DNA of 63,254 nucleotides from Capsaspora owczarzaki ATCC 30864 (Eukaryota; Opisthokonta; Filasterea). Position numbers and translations under genes: made by a program. This document shows, one piece after another, positions 11,001 to 20,875 of the stretch. Each line of letters starts with the position of its first letter. Within the stretch, counting starts at the first letter, position 1. The notes below the pieces were generated by a model. It ran no database searches. It worked only from the letters and a program-made list of their open reading frames with translations, and was not told where the DNA came from. The stretch covers positions 2,078,249 to 2,141,502 of the forward strand of contig NW_011887295.1 of assembly GCF_000151315.2 (NCBI RefSeq). Direction: 5' to 3'.

Positions 11001-13639
11001 CAGCATCAGCCGCGTCCGTCTCGATGGCCTCAATCAATTCCGTGTCTTCCGTTTCTGTCGCTTCCGCATTCTCCGTCTCTGCTGTTTCGGCGTCCTCTGC
11101 TTCCGTGGCGTCAGCTTCGGCTGCTTCAATTTCCTCCGTTTCTGCAGCCTCGGTTGCGTCAGTTTCCTCCGTTTCTGCTGCTTCAGCTGCCTCGGTTTCT
11201 TCGGTTTCCGCTGCCTCGGCTGCCTCCGTTTCCTCCGTTTCTGCTGCTTCAGCTGCCTCGGTTTCCTCCGTTTCTGCTGCTTCAGCTGCCTCGGTTTCTT
11301 CGGTTTCCGCTGCCTCGGCTGCATCCGTTTCCTCCGTTTCTGCTGCTTCAGCTGCCTCGGTTTCTTCGGTTTCCGCTGCCTCGGCTGCATCCGTTTCCTC
11401 CGTTTCTGCTTTGTCAGCTTCCGCCATTTCAGTCTCGTCAATCTCCGCCGTGTCAGCGTCGTCCGTGCAGCACCTCCCGACAACAATCATCATTCCTGGC
11501 TGTCCCGCGGTGACCGCCAACAACTACACCTGGCCTGCAACCAAGATGGGCGTGCTTTCTATTCTGCCGTGCTCGTTCGGGTTTGTTGGAAACGCAACGC
11601 GCATGTGTTTTGAAGGCCAAGTTCCGGCATGGGGCCAAGCCGACACGTCACACTGCAGGTCTGTGGAGAGCGTGCTTGCCGAGCTGATTTCGACACCTGT
11701 GACTGCAGAGAACCTGCAATCCGTTGCGGATGGAGCGGCAACACTCGCAACGCAAGCAGGCGCGCTGGATGGTGGACAACTTGGTTCGCTGGCCGGACTA
11801 CTGAGCGACATGAGCGCCGTTGGTGCTGCGGCTGGCTGGCCAGGATCCTCCAGTTACTCCATGATGAATGTCTTTGACAGTATTCTGGGGTCGACGAGTG
11901 ACAGTTTGACCGAGTACCAGGCCTCAAACAAGGGCGAAGGCAACTATGCCAACATTGTCACGAGCTTTGGCTACTCGCTGCTTGGCGCCAACGCGACGGT
12001 TGGAAGCACTGTGACACGGCAAGGTGCAAACGCCATCGTTTCTGCTACTGCTGTCGATGTCCACGCGGATGCCAGCTTTACAGCCTCTGGCACCGATTTC
12101 CACCTCCCGCAGTCGCTCTTTGACCAGCTGAACGGCACCGCGACACAGGCGCTGTATTCGGTGAGCTTTGTCTTGTACCAAACGTCCGACATCTTCCCTG
12201 CCGTCAACCAGGGCGACTCGCAAGTGTTTAACGTCATTTCTGCGTCTGTTCAAAACCGCGAGGTGTACAACCTGATCGAGCCTGTGACGTTCTTTATGAA
12301 CTATCCAGCAATGCCATACAAGCCTGTCTGCTCCTACTTTGACTTTAGCCGGCAGCAGTGGGCGTCGGACGGGTGCGTGACGACTCAGTTGACCAACTCG
12401 TCCGCCAAGTGCGAGTGCTACCACCTGACCAACTTTGCGCTGTTCTTTAGCCTGGCCGATGACCAGATCGACTCTGTTAGTGCCGAAATTCTCTCCAACA
12501 TTACCTACGTTGGCTGCGCTCTGTCCATCTTTGGCACCGTGGTGACGTTTGTAACGTTCGTGCTGCTCCGCACGCTGCGCTCGTTCGCCATGAAGCTTGT
12601 CATGCACCTCTGCGTGGCCATCTTTGGCATCAACGTGGTCTTTCTGGCTGGCGCCCTCCAAACCGACAATGCGGACGGGTGTCGGGCGGCTGGCGTCTTT
12701 CTGCACTTTTTCCTGCTGTGCTCGTTCTGCTGGATGCTGTCGATTGGTGTCAATCTCTTCCTGGGCATTGTTCGCCTGAACACGGACTCGCACATCTTTT
12801 ACAGGCACATGGTGGTTGCCTCATACTGCGTGCCAGCGCTGATTGTGATTATCACCATGGCCGTGGACATTGACAATTATGGCGGCACAGAGTCATGCTG
12901 GATTCAAGACCAAGGGGCGTTGATCGGTGCCTTCTATGTTCCAGTGCTCCTGGTGATTGCGGCAAACATTGCCATGTTTGTCATGATTCTGTTTGCGTTC
13001 CGACGAGCTGCCAAGGACCGAAAGTTGCTCGGCGCCGAGGAGCGCAACAACGCTCGCGTCCTCCTGACCATCTTCCTGATGCTCGGCATCACCTGGGTGT
13101 TTGGTGTGCTGGCCATCGACTCTGCCACCACTGCGCTCCAGTACCTGTTTGTGATTTTCAACAGTTTCCAGGGCTTCCTCATCTTTGTCTTTTACTGTTG
13201 CAACAAGCGCGTTGTGCAGACCTTCCAAAAGCAGTACGGCGCTCGCTTCCCGTTCTCGTACATTACCTCGCTGTCTGCACGTACCTCGCGGACAACCGTG
13301 GGCACCTCGTCCAGCGCACGAAACACGCAAACGAGCACCGATTCGAGGGCCGGCACCTTGAGTCGCACGAACAGCACCCATGCGTCGTCCGTGTACCACT
13401 CGTCCGTCTCCCGACAAACGAGTCTCGTAGACAACGCTTCTTCTGCGGATCACGATGTCGAGGCCGGTGGAGTCGGCACAGGTTTGCCGCCGTCGCAGCA
13501 GCCGCGCAACACGTCGACCTTGCCAACGACGGTCGCTCCCGCAGGCTCTGGCACCAGCCAGCTCCATGGCAAGGCTGTACGAATGCTCACGGCTCGTGAT
13601 CTACAAGAGCTCGATGCGTCCACGGATTCGCGGGTTTGA
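5093..13639 (+). CDS. LRR adhesion G-protein-coupled receptor with Ser/Ala-repeat stalk
   Basis: Sixteen exons, 2,384 residues. Exon 1 (5093-5310) encodes a signal peptide and a Cys-containing LRR cap. Thirteen LRR exons follow: 5454-5525, 5614-5685, 5774-5845, 5951-6022, 6142-6213, 6283-6354, 6422-6499, 6570-6641, 6715-6786, 6875-6946, 7042-7113, 7188-7259 and 7377-7448. All are 72 nt except one of 78, and all are in phase 2. Exon 15 (7564-7706) carries the last LRR and the PSTYG linker. Exon 16 (7788-13639) encodes a Cys-rich module, a Ser/Ala stalk (about residues 483-1659), a hormone-receptor-like Cys domain, a GAIN-like region, a GPS ending CECYHL-TNFALFF (cleavage expected after L1981), seven membrane helices (about 2003-2246) and a Ser/Thr-rich tail. 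Family-B2 marks include CW in extracellular loop 2, LGITWVFGVLA in TM6 and FNSFQGFLIFVFYC in TM7. Confidence 0.92.
5454..7448 (+). repeat. Array of 13 LRR exons, 24-26 codons each, phase 2-2
   Basis: Each repeat is one exon, starting by completing a Leu codon and ending in the next repeat's Leu codon. Consensus is LxxNxITSIPxNAFxGLSSLTxL. Twelve of 13 are exactly 72 nt and one (6422-6499) is 78 nt. Introns are about 70-120 nt. Equal phase on both sides lets exons be gained, lost or skipped without breaking the frame. Confidence 0.92.
7930..11460 (+). repeat. Ser/Ala (Val) repeat domain coding region of the GPCR
   Basis: About 3.5 kb coding almost only Ser, Ala and Val. The first part is SAS/ASSAS-type with longer nested units, including a near-identical 180-bp tandem unit at about 8461-8640 and 8641-8820. 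Another near-duplicate block, offset by 195 bp, lies at about 9001-9280. The middle part is SVSAASVS-type with an 8-codon period. The end (11160-11410) is a 66-bp unit, VSSVSAASAAS twice over, repeated nearly four times. The product is probably an extended, possibly O-glycosylated extracellular stalk (inference). Confidence 0.9.
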
Positions 13640-13779
13640 GATGTTTTGAGTTTTGATGGGTTGTTTGATTTAATGTTAGAATTGGATTTTTGTTTGAATT
13701 GGTTGCCAGCCTGTTTGCTCTGAAGTCGTCCTGTGTGTTTGCTTGTTTCATGTGTTTGCTTGCGAATTGCTGAATGCTC

Positions 13780-13785
13780 ATTAAA
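13780..13785 (+). terminator. Candidate poly(A) signal ATTAAA for the GPCR gene
   Basis: ATTAAA lies about 140 bp after the stop codon. It is the common variant of AATAAA; position is plausible but unproven. Confidence 0.4.
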
Positions 13786-14016
13786 ATGCAGTCAATCTCC
13801 CAGATCCAGAGGTTAGTGGTTTTTGTTTTGACGACGTTTCAACATTGGTTTGTTGTCTGTTACAACACGCAACCGTTTGTGCTCGTATCTTGTGGAATTG
13901 TGAACGGATAAGAGCAAAATGGAAATGCAATTTGCGCAACTGTCAAAAGTAACCACTGCATCAAATTGTTCGACGTCCAGGAAAAAAACAAAAAACGAGC
14001 CAAAAGTTTGTTTGTT

Positions 14017-17000
14017 CTAAAGCATTGCACCAATGTCGCGGACGGCCGTCCCATCATCAAAGTTTTTCAAACCTTTGACGAGCTGCGAAAAGCTTGGACG
14101 GAATTCCGGTGTCACATTCCAGCAACTCATCATCATGTGGTACAGCTCGGGCATGCAGGTTTCCGGCATGGGCAGTCGACCGCCAGCCTCCACATGAGCC
14201 AATGTCTCCGTGGCTTTCAGCATGCCGTATGGCGTTGCACCATAGCTGGAGCATTCCCCTACCATCGTGCACCAATAAACAGTGAGATCCAGGTGCAAAA
14301 TCGTCGGCAGAACACGACTCTACTCACAGGCGGTCACACCAAACGACCAGACATCGGACATGGTAGAGAACTTGCGGAAGGTCATTGTTTCTGGTGCCAT
14401 CCACTACGACGAGTGTAACATCAACAGAATCAGCATGCAACAGCACGCGAGCAGCAAATTTTCCACACCATCAACCCACCTTCACAGGAAGTTTGCTACG
14501 CGTTTGCATGCGATAATAATCGTTCTCGTCGGCCAGCTCGCGAGAAAGCCCGAAATCGGCAATCTTGACCACCATTCCTTGTCCCACGAGGCAGTTGCGC
14601 GCAGCGAGATCGCGGTGCACAAAGTGGAGCGTGCCCAGATACTCCATACCGAAAGCAATCTGACGGATGGCATGCACCTGCTCGTTCTGAGTCCACCAAA
14701 GCGAGTGGAGCTTGGACTTTTGCAGCAGCGTGCGCAAATCGCCATACTGCACAAACTCCAACAGCACGAGATGAGGCTCTGACGCTACAAGAGCCGCAAG
14801 CAGACGCACGACGTTCGGATGCACAAACGGCGCCATCAGTTTCGCCTCGCTCTCAAAGTCTTGACGAGATTTCTTGTCAGCATCAGACTTGAGACTCTTG
14901 ACTGCAACCTGCACGGTTTCGGACGATACAGGTCCAAGCAACGTTTGTGCTCGCGGGGGCAGAACGTTAAACGGCACTTGACCCAGTGACACGTCGCCAA
15001 AATTTCCGCTGGCAAGGTGCTTCACAATGGTCAAGCCTTCACGAACGCGACGAGAATTGCTACCGGCAAGGTACACGCTTTCATTGTCGTAGACAACCTG
15101 AGGAGAGGTCGGTGAGATGCCGTGGTACACCGGTTCTGGCGGCTGTTGACCTGCCTTGGCGTACGCTGATGCATCAGCCGAGTGGTTCAGAGGTGAGCTT
15201 GTCATTCCACTAGGCTCCTGATAGATGGTACCAGCAGAGTCCTTCGGTTCTGGGTGCTTTTGGCTGACGTTGTCGTAGCTGGAGCTGTCTACCTTGGAGT
15301 GAGCTCGAGTCGAACGGGGAATTGCCTCCTGGTAGATGGGACCAGCAGAATCCTTCGGTTCTGGCTGCTTTTGGCTGAGATTGTCGTAACCAGAGCTGTC
15401 CTTGGGATGGACCGGAGGTGGGGTTGCCATTTCTACAGTCTCCTGGTAGATCGGGCCGGCAGCGTCCTTTACAGAGCCCTTTGGTCGCGTAGCCGAATGT
15501 CGCTGCGATCGACGACGTCGCAGCACGATGAATACCAGGACAAGTATCGCAAGAACTGCAACAAGCGCGACAACAACACCGATGACAACAACTGAGGATG
15601 AGTCTTGCAAGCCGGCGGCGTGTTGTGCAATGGCGATGNNNNNNNNNNNNNNNNNNNNNNNNNNNNNNNNNNNNNNNNNNNNNNNNNNNNNNNNNNNNNN
15701 NNNNNNNNNNNNNNNNNNNNNNNNNNNNNNNNNNNNNNGCGTTGAAGCGGCCGAGGCTGATTTCGCAGACGCGCTTGAAGCGACGGACGCAATCGATGCA
15801 GATCTGGTCGAGGCAACCGATCCAGCAGAAGCAGAGAGCGCAGAGATGGCAGAAGCAAGAGACGCAACCGAGGCTGAGGCAGTTGAAGCAGCCGAGGCTG
15901 AGTTCGTGGACGCGATTGAGGCGACGGACGCAATAGATGCAGATCTGGTCGAGGCAACCGAGGCAGCGAGCGCGGAGGTCGCAGAAACAAGGGACGCAAC
16001 TGAAGCAGAGGCAGTTGAAGCAGCCGACGCGGACGCGATTGAGGCGACGGACGCAATCGATGCAGATCTGGTCGAGGCAACCGATCCAGCAGAAGCAGAG
16101 ATCGCAGAGATGGCAGAAGCAAGAGACGCAACCGAGGCTGAGGCAGTTGAAGCAGCCGAGGCTGAGTTCGTGGACGCGATTGAAGCAACGGACGCAATAG
16201 ATGCAGATCTGGTCGAGGCAACCGAGGCAGCGAGCGCGGAGGTCGCAGAAACAAGGGACGCAACTGAAGCAGAGGCAGTTGAAGCAGCCGACGCGGACGC
16301 GATTGAGGCGACGGACGCAATCGATGCGGATCTGGTCGAGGCAATCGAGGCAGCAGAAGCCGAGAGCGCCGAGGTCGCGGAAACACGAGACGCAGCAGAT
16401 GCAGATTGCGTGGACGCGACGGAGGCAACGGAAGCGAGCGGAATACAGGATCCGCTCAACATACCATAGCCTTCGTAGCACTGAGTGCACACAGTGGATG
16501 AATTGCAGACCAGACAATTGCGTGCGCAACACGCAGCGGGCCCTGAAGCATAGCAAGTGGCGCAGGTTGTGTCGCACACTGCCGTCCAAAGGTCAGTGAA
16601 AGGATCACACTAAGCGGGGGGGGGGGTTGGAATTGCAATCATCTCGGATCTTACTGTACGGTACGGATGCATTGCCGTAGGTGCTGGGCGGAGCGACAGT
16701 GTTCCCACCAAAGGTAAAATTGCTGGGGCGCAGCGGATACTTAAGTATGTTCGTTGTAGAATTAACGGACAAGTACAAGCCATTTGGCAAGCCCATAAAC
16801 AGCCCGGGCGGCAAGGTAGTTAAAGGGTTGTCGCTTAAGATCCTTGGAGCACTGGAAAGTAAGTAACGAATCGAACGAACACGCGAATTTAGAGTGGTGG
16901 CTTACAGGTACTCCAGCTCTAGACCCGCCCATGCGTTTGTGGAAATGCTGGTGATCTGGTTGTTGTGTAGAGCCCTACACAGATATAGAGTCGCCAACGA

Positions 17001-17939
17001 GTGAGCTGTCAGTCGATGCTTCGTCCGGCCATTGCTTGCTTACAGTCCTGTCAGCGCAGTCAGGCCTACGAATGCGGTTGCAGAAATGAAGGTGATCTCG
17101 TTGAAGGACAGATCACTACAAATGGTCCCGAAACGAGTCAGCCGTTTTGTTTGATTGCCAGGACCATGCTTGCTTACAGGCGCTTCAGCGCAGCCACGCC
17201 TGCCAATGCTTCGGCAGAAATGCTGGTGATCTGGTTGCGGTTTAGACCCCTGCACATAGAGTTACAAACAAGTGAGCCGTCAGTCTGTGATTCATCTTGC
17301 CAGTGCTTGCTTACATTACTGTCAGCGCAGTCAGGCCTGCGAATGCGTTTGCGGAAATGCTGGTGAGTTGGTTGTCATTCAGCCGTCTAGCCAGAGATGG
17401 AGGTCACAAATGAGTGAGCTAGTCAAGCTTGAGTCTCATGCCCTTGCTTGCGTACAGGTAATTCAGCGCAGTCAGGCCTGTGAATGAGTTTGCGGGAACG
17501 CTTGCGAGCTGGTTTTCATTCAGCCGCCTAGAGATAGAGTCACAGCCGAGTGAGCCGTTTGTACCGAGCATTTCTTCTTGCCCGCGATGTCGCGGCTTGC
17601 TTACAGGTAAGTCAGCGCAGTCAGGCCTGTGAATGCGCTTGCAGAAATGCTGGTGATGTTGTTGGTCTGCAACTCCCTGTCGACCGTATGCCAAACAAAC
17701 AAATCAGGAGAGCAGGAGGGCAAATATCCGCTCAACGGCAACACCTACAGGAAAGTCGTCGTGACCGGAATTGCACTCGGAATGGTCGTGAGAGATTTGC
17801 CTTCGCAATTGACATTAGTTCCCGAGCAGGTGCACACGCCGCCAGTTCCACATGCATTGACTGCTTGTGCCAGCTGGACGTGATACATCACGCAGAGCAG
17901 CCAAAGCAGCAGACCGAGGCCAAACCCTTTGGATGCCAT
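14017..17939 (-). CDS. LRR receptor tyrosine kinase with Cys-rich module and Ser/Ala stalk
   Basis: Eleven exons: 17939-17749, 17676-17605, 17527-17456, 17386-17315, 17249-17178, 17115-17044, 16974-16906, 16851-16655, 16578-14480, 14403-14328 and 14258-14017. The model gives about 1,077 residues including an assembly gap. Order: signal peptide, LRR cap with two CxC pairs, six LRR exons, cap with PSTYG, module CDTTCATCYASG...CCARNC, Ser/Ala stalk, a TM of about 26 residues near 601-625, a juxtamembrane region with three IYQE/YDN repeats, then kinase. Kinase motifs are SGNFGDV, VAVK, HRDLAARN, DFGLSREL, an activation loop with YY, PVKWMAPE and SDVWSFGVTAWE. The glycine loop reads LASGNFG, with Ala replacing the first Gly; otherwise it looks active. 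Splicing across PVK|WMAPE and VTA|WE restores perfect family sequence. Confidence 0.93.
15639..15738. other. Assembly gap (100 N) inside the Ser/Ala stalk
   Basis: Exactly 100 N within the repeat coding region, the usual placeholder for a gap of unknown size. The real stalk of the receptor kinase may therefore be longer or shorter than modelled. Confidence 0.97.
15739..16440 (-). repeat. Ser/Ala repeat coding region of the receptor kinase
   Basis: Nested tandem DNA repeats read as ASIASVASIASxxSASAAST-type peptide on the minus strand. Blocks of about 265 bp recur almost identically (compare 15800-16060 with 16065-16330). It abuts the N gap, suggesting repeat collapse in assembly. Confidence 0.88.
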
Positions 17940-18568
17940 CTGTTGAGGATGGTAGCGGTTTGAATCGAAAATTGCAGTTCAGAGTGAGCTTTGCAGCACT
18001 TTGACAACGCTCCCCAACAGCGTCACAGGGCTGAGAGAGCCGGCTATGCGTGTGCGTGTGTGTGTATGTGTGTGGCAGGATGGATGGATCGGCCTCCTCC
18101 GCATGTGCTACCCATCCAACCCATCCTCGCCCGCCCCTTCTTGACCTCTTCCACTGCTATTCGTTGACAATGCGAGCCTTTACTCGAGCGGCGGAAAAGC
18201 GACCAAGGCATCCGCTCGAACGTCTGTCGATTGGGTTTGTAGATCACAAGTTTGCGTTTGTTTTTGTTCTTTTGTTCACATTCCCCGGCTTGTCACGGTC
18301 GGTCGCAGGGTCCTGCTGTGCCTTCCGCCCAATCATCAACTGCTTCTACTTGAATTTGATGAGCTTGTTGCACCACGGCGCATCCGAGGAGGAGAGGGAG
18401 GGAGAAGGAGAGCGATAGAGAGACGGAGAGACAAAAAGTGCAAGAATGCATCGCCACTCAGCCGACTCAACTCGCTCGTTGCCGACTTTCACCAAAGGGG
18501 GGGGGGGGAAGGGATTGCTTTCAAGTTGAAGCGGGACAATCGAAAGAGAGCAGTGGATTGATTCTTGC

Positions 18569-18615
18569 GGTGGTGGTGGTGGTGGTGGTGGTGGTGGTGG
18601 TGGTGGTGGTGGTGG
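18569..18615. repeat. (GGT)n microsatellite
   Basis: About 16 perfect GGT units in the intergenic region, with a poly(G) run upstream. Confidence 0.9.
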
Positions 18616-18727
18616 TCGGGGTTTGGTGCGGAAGGAAAAAAAATACAAAAAACAATGAAACAAAACAATAACAAAATGTTGACAAAAATAGTATGAATGA
18701 TATCGTCGACGCCTCTGCTTTTGAATG

Positions 18728-18931
18728 TCACTGATGGAGTGGAATTACGTTCATTGGAGAGCGAACCTGCTTCCAAAGCCCAATAAAACCCACAAAGAGA
18801 AGGAGCGACGCCAGTGCAAAGAGTAAGAGGAAGACAAGCGCAAATGTGTCGTTGGCTTTACTCGTATTCTGACACCAACATGGTTGGGTGTAGGCGTCCT
18901 GTCTTGCTGTCTTGGTGGCAGTCAATCCCAT
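18728..18931 (-). CDS. Possible small single-pass membrane protein
   Basis: A 67-codon ORF on the minus strand: a short hydrophilic N-terminus with two N-glycosylation sequons (NTS, NDT), a strongly hydrophobic helix (FALVFLLLFALASLLLFVGF), then GLWKQV and a basic-polar tail. The layout would suit a small type III membrane peptide. There is no homology that I recognise, no splice support, and the ORF is short enough to be chance. It could also be an unlinked exon of something larger. Confidence 0.25.
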   Translation of the reverse strand: MGLTATKTARQDAYTQPCWCQNTSKANDTFALVFLLLFALASLLLFVGFIGLWKQVRSPMNVIPLHQ

Positions 18932-19024
18932 TTGTGTTCAACGTTTTGTTCAACATTTTGTTCAGTCTTAGTTTTTTTTTTTTTTGTTTCCTTCTCTTCG
19001 ATTGCTTTCGTCATTCAATCTACA

Positions 19025-20832
19025 ATGGCTTCGTCGTGTCCGCATTTGCGTTCGTATCGCGCTGCGACGCTCGCCCGCGGCACGTCCGTCTTCAAGGAAG
19101 AGTGCTCGCAGTGCTTTAACAACCAGGTCTGTCCGTGTTTCATTGATGCATGATGACTTGTGATGACTTTGTGACTGTGGCCGAGCAATACTCGCGATCT
19201 CTGCTCGTTTTTCCATCTCCTCCTCCTCCTCCTACTCTGCGTCGTCGTCGGTATCCACTCCTGCTGCTTCTCGATGCGCGAGAGTGGCGTTCGTCCGTTC
19301 GTTCGTTGCGTTCGCTCTGTTCAGCTTGGCGATTGTTGCTCGAGAGTCCAGCCAAAACGCGGTCTTTAAACTGTGTCGATGCGTTTTTGATGACCTGCTG
19401 CATGCATGCAATGGGAGGGGGGGGGGGGCGACCACCCCGCAAGACGACCCCGACGTTGTGATTATTGTGTGCGTATGAGTGGAGTGAAGTGGAGTGGAGT
19501 GAGGGCGAGGTGAAGTGAGTGCGTTTGAGTGCGTTCGATTGACTGAGTGAGTGAGTGCGTCAGTGTATGTGAGTGCATCAGTGTGACGCAGTGAGTCGAG
19601 TTGCCTCTGAGTTGATGGAGTAAAGTACCGTCGTGAAGGTGAAGCGAGGGTTGTTTGCAAATTTCTCAGCCTGTCAGTCTCAAATTCTCAGCAACCCGGT
19701 TTTTTTCCCGCCAAAAAAAAAACTACTTCTCATCGTGTGTAAACTCATTCACTCACTTTGATTGCAACTTGCTGTTTCTGTTTCTGTGGTCTGCAGGATG
19801 ATGCAAGTGGCATCTCGGTCTGTCTGCACTGCTTCAACCCAGAGTGCGACAAGCACGGATCCGTCCACGCCGCTGCCAAAGCGCACCCGCTCGCACTCGT
19901 CATCAAGCGCACGCCCGTTCAGGTAAAACCCTTTTTCACTGCCTCACCCAGGCTTTTGTTTGAGAGGCGACTGCGCACTGTCTGGAGGACCGGTTTTCTC
20001 GTGCTGCCACCACTTTTGTGCACTCACCACAAAATCATCATGCCCTTGTCACAGGCTCCGGAGGCAGATGCACCCGCCAAAATCACCAAGCTCGCCATCG
20101 GCGTGGCGGGAGGCGCAGAGGCCAGCGAGCAAAAGTACACCTTCTCGTGGCATGTTCGATGCTTTGTGTGCAACTTTCCCGAAGTGTCCTTGTTTGATCC
20201 GGCCGTCACGCCGGCCATCACCTCCACCGCGTCGTCGATTATGGCTGCCGAGTCGGGCGACAAGCGCGCCGAGGTCAAGGCCTGGGAGCTGGAGATTGAA
20301 GCCTGCCAGCACACCCGCCAGCTCGACCAACTTGCACGCGATGCGCCGCTCGCTGGCAAGTCCCTTGCCACTTGCAACGAATGCAGCATCAACTCCAACC
20401 TGTGGCTGTGCTTGGCGTGCGGCCACTTGGGCTGCGGTCGCCGCAACTATGACGGCACTGGCGGCAACAACCACGCTGTCGACCACTTTGCGTCCACCAA
20501 GCATGGTGTCGTCTGCAAGATGGGCACCATCACTGCCGAGGGCACTGCAGACATTTACTGCTACACGTGCGACGAAACGCGACTCGACCCGCACCTGGCT
20601 CAGCACTTGCGGCACTTTGGCATTGAGCTGGGCGATCGGCAAGTCACTGAGAAGACCACGACTGAGCTTCAGCTGGAGCGCAATCTGAAGGTGGGTGAAA
20701 TGACTGAATATAGCGCCCCAAGTGTGGGGGATTTTGAGGATGAGGGAGAGAGTGGAGACGAGAACGGCAACGAGAACGGCAACGCGTCTCGGCAACAGCA
20801 ATCGCAAAGCACTGCGAAGCGAAGGCAGGTTG

Positions 20833-20875
<43 letters not shown>

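Larger units (their letters stand above)
17940..19024. other. Divergent intergenic region between the receptor kinase and USP5
   Basis: Probably holds the two divergent promoters. It contains TG-rich and purine-rich stretches, a GGT microsatellite (18569-18615) and one possible small membrane-protein ORF on the minus strand (18931-18728). Confidence 0.6.

Noticed and set aside
8080-11523. 1,147-codon Glu/Ala-rich ORF on the minus strand
   Set aside because: It is the exact antisense of the Ser/Ala stalk of the GPCR; its composition follows from the repeat and it has no start or domain context.
15528-16469. Acidic Ala/Glu ORF on the plus strand
   Set aside because: Antisense of the receptor-kinase Ser/Ala stalk, and it crosses the N gap.
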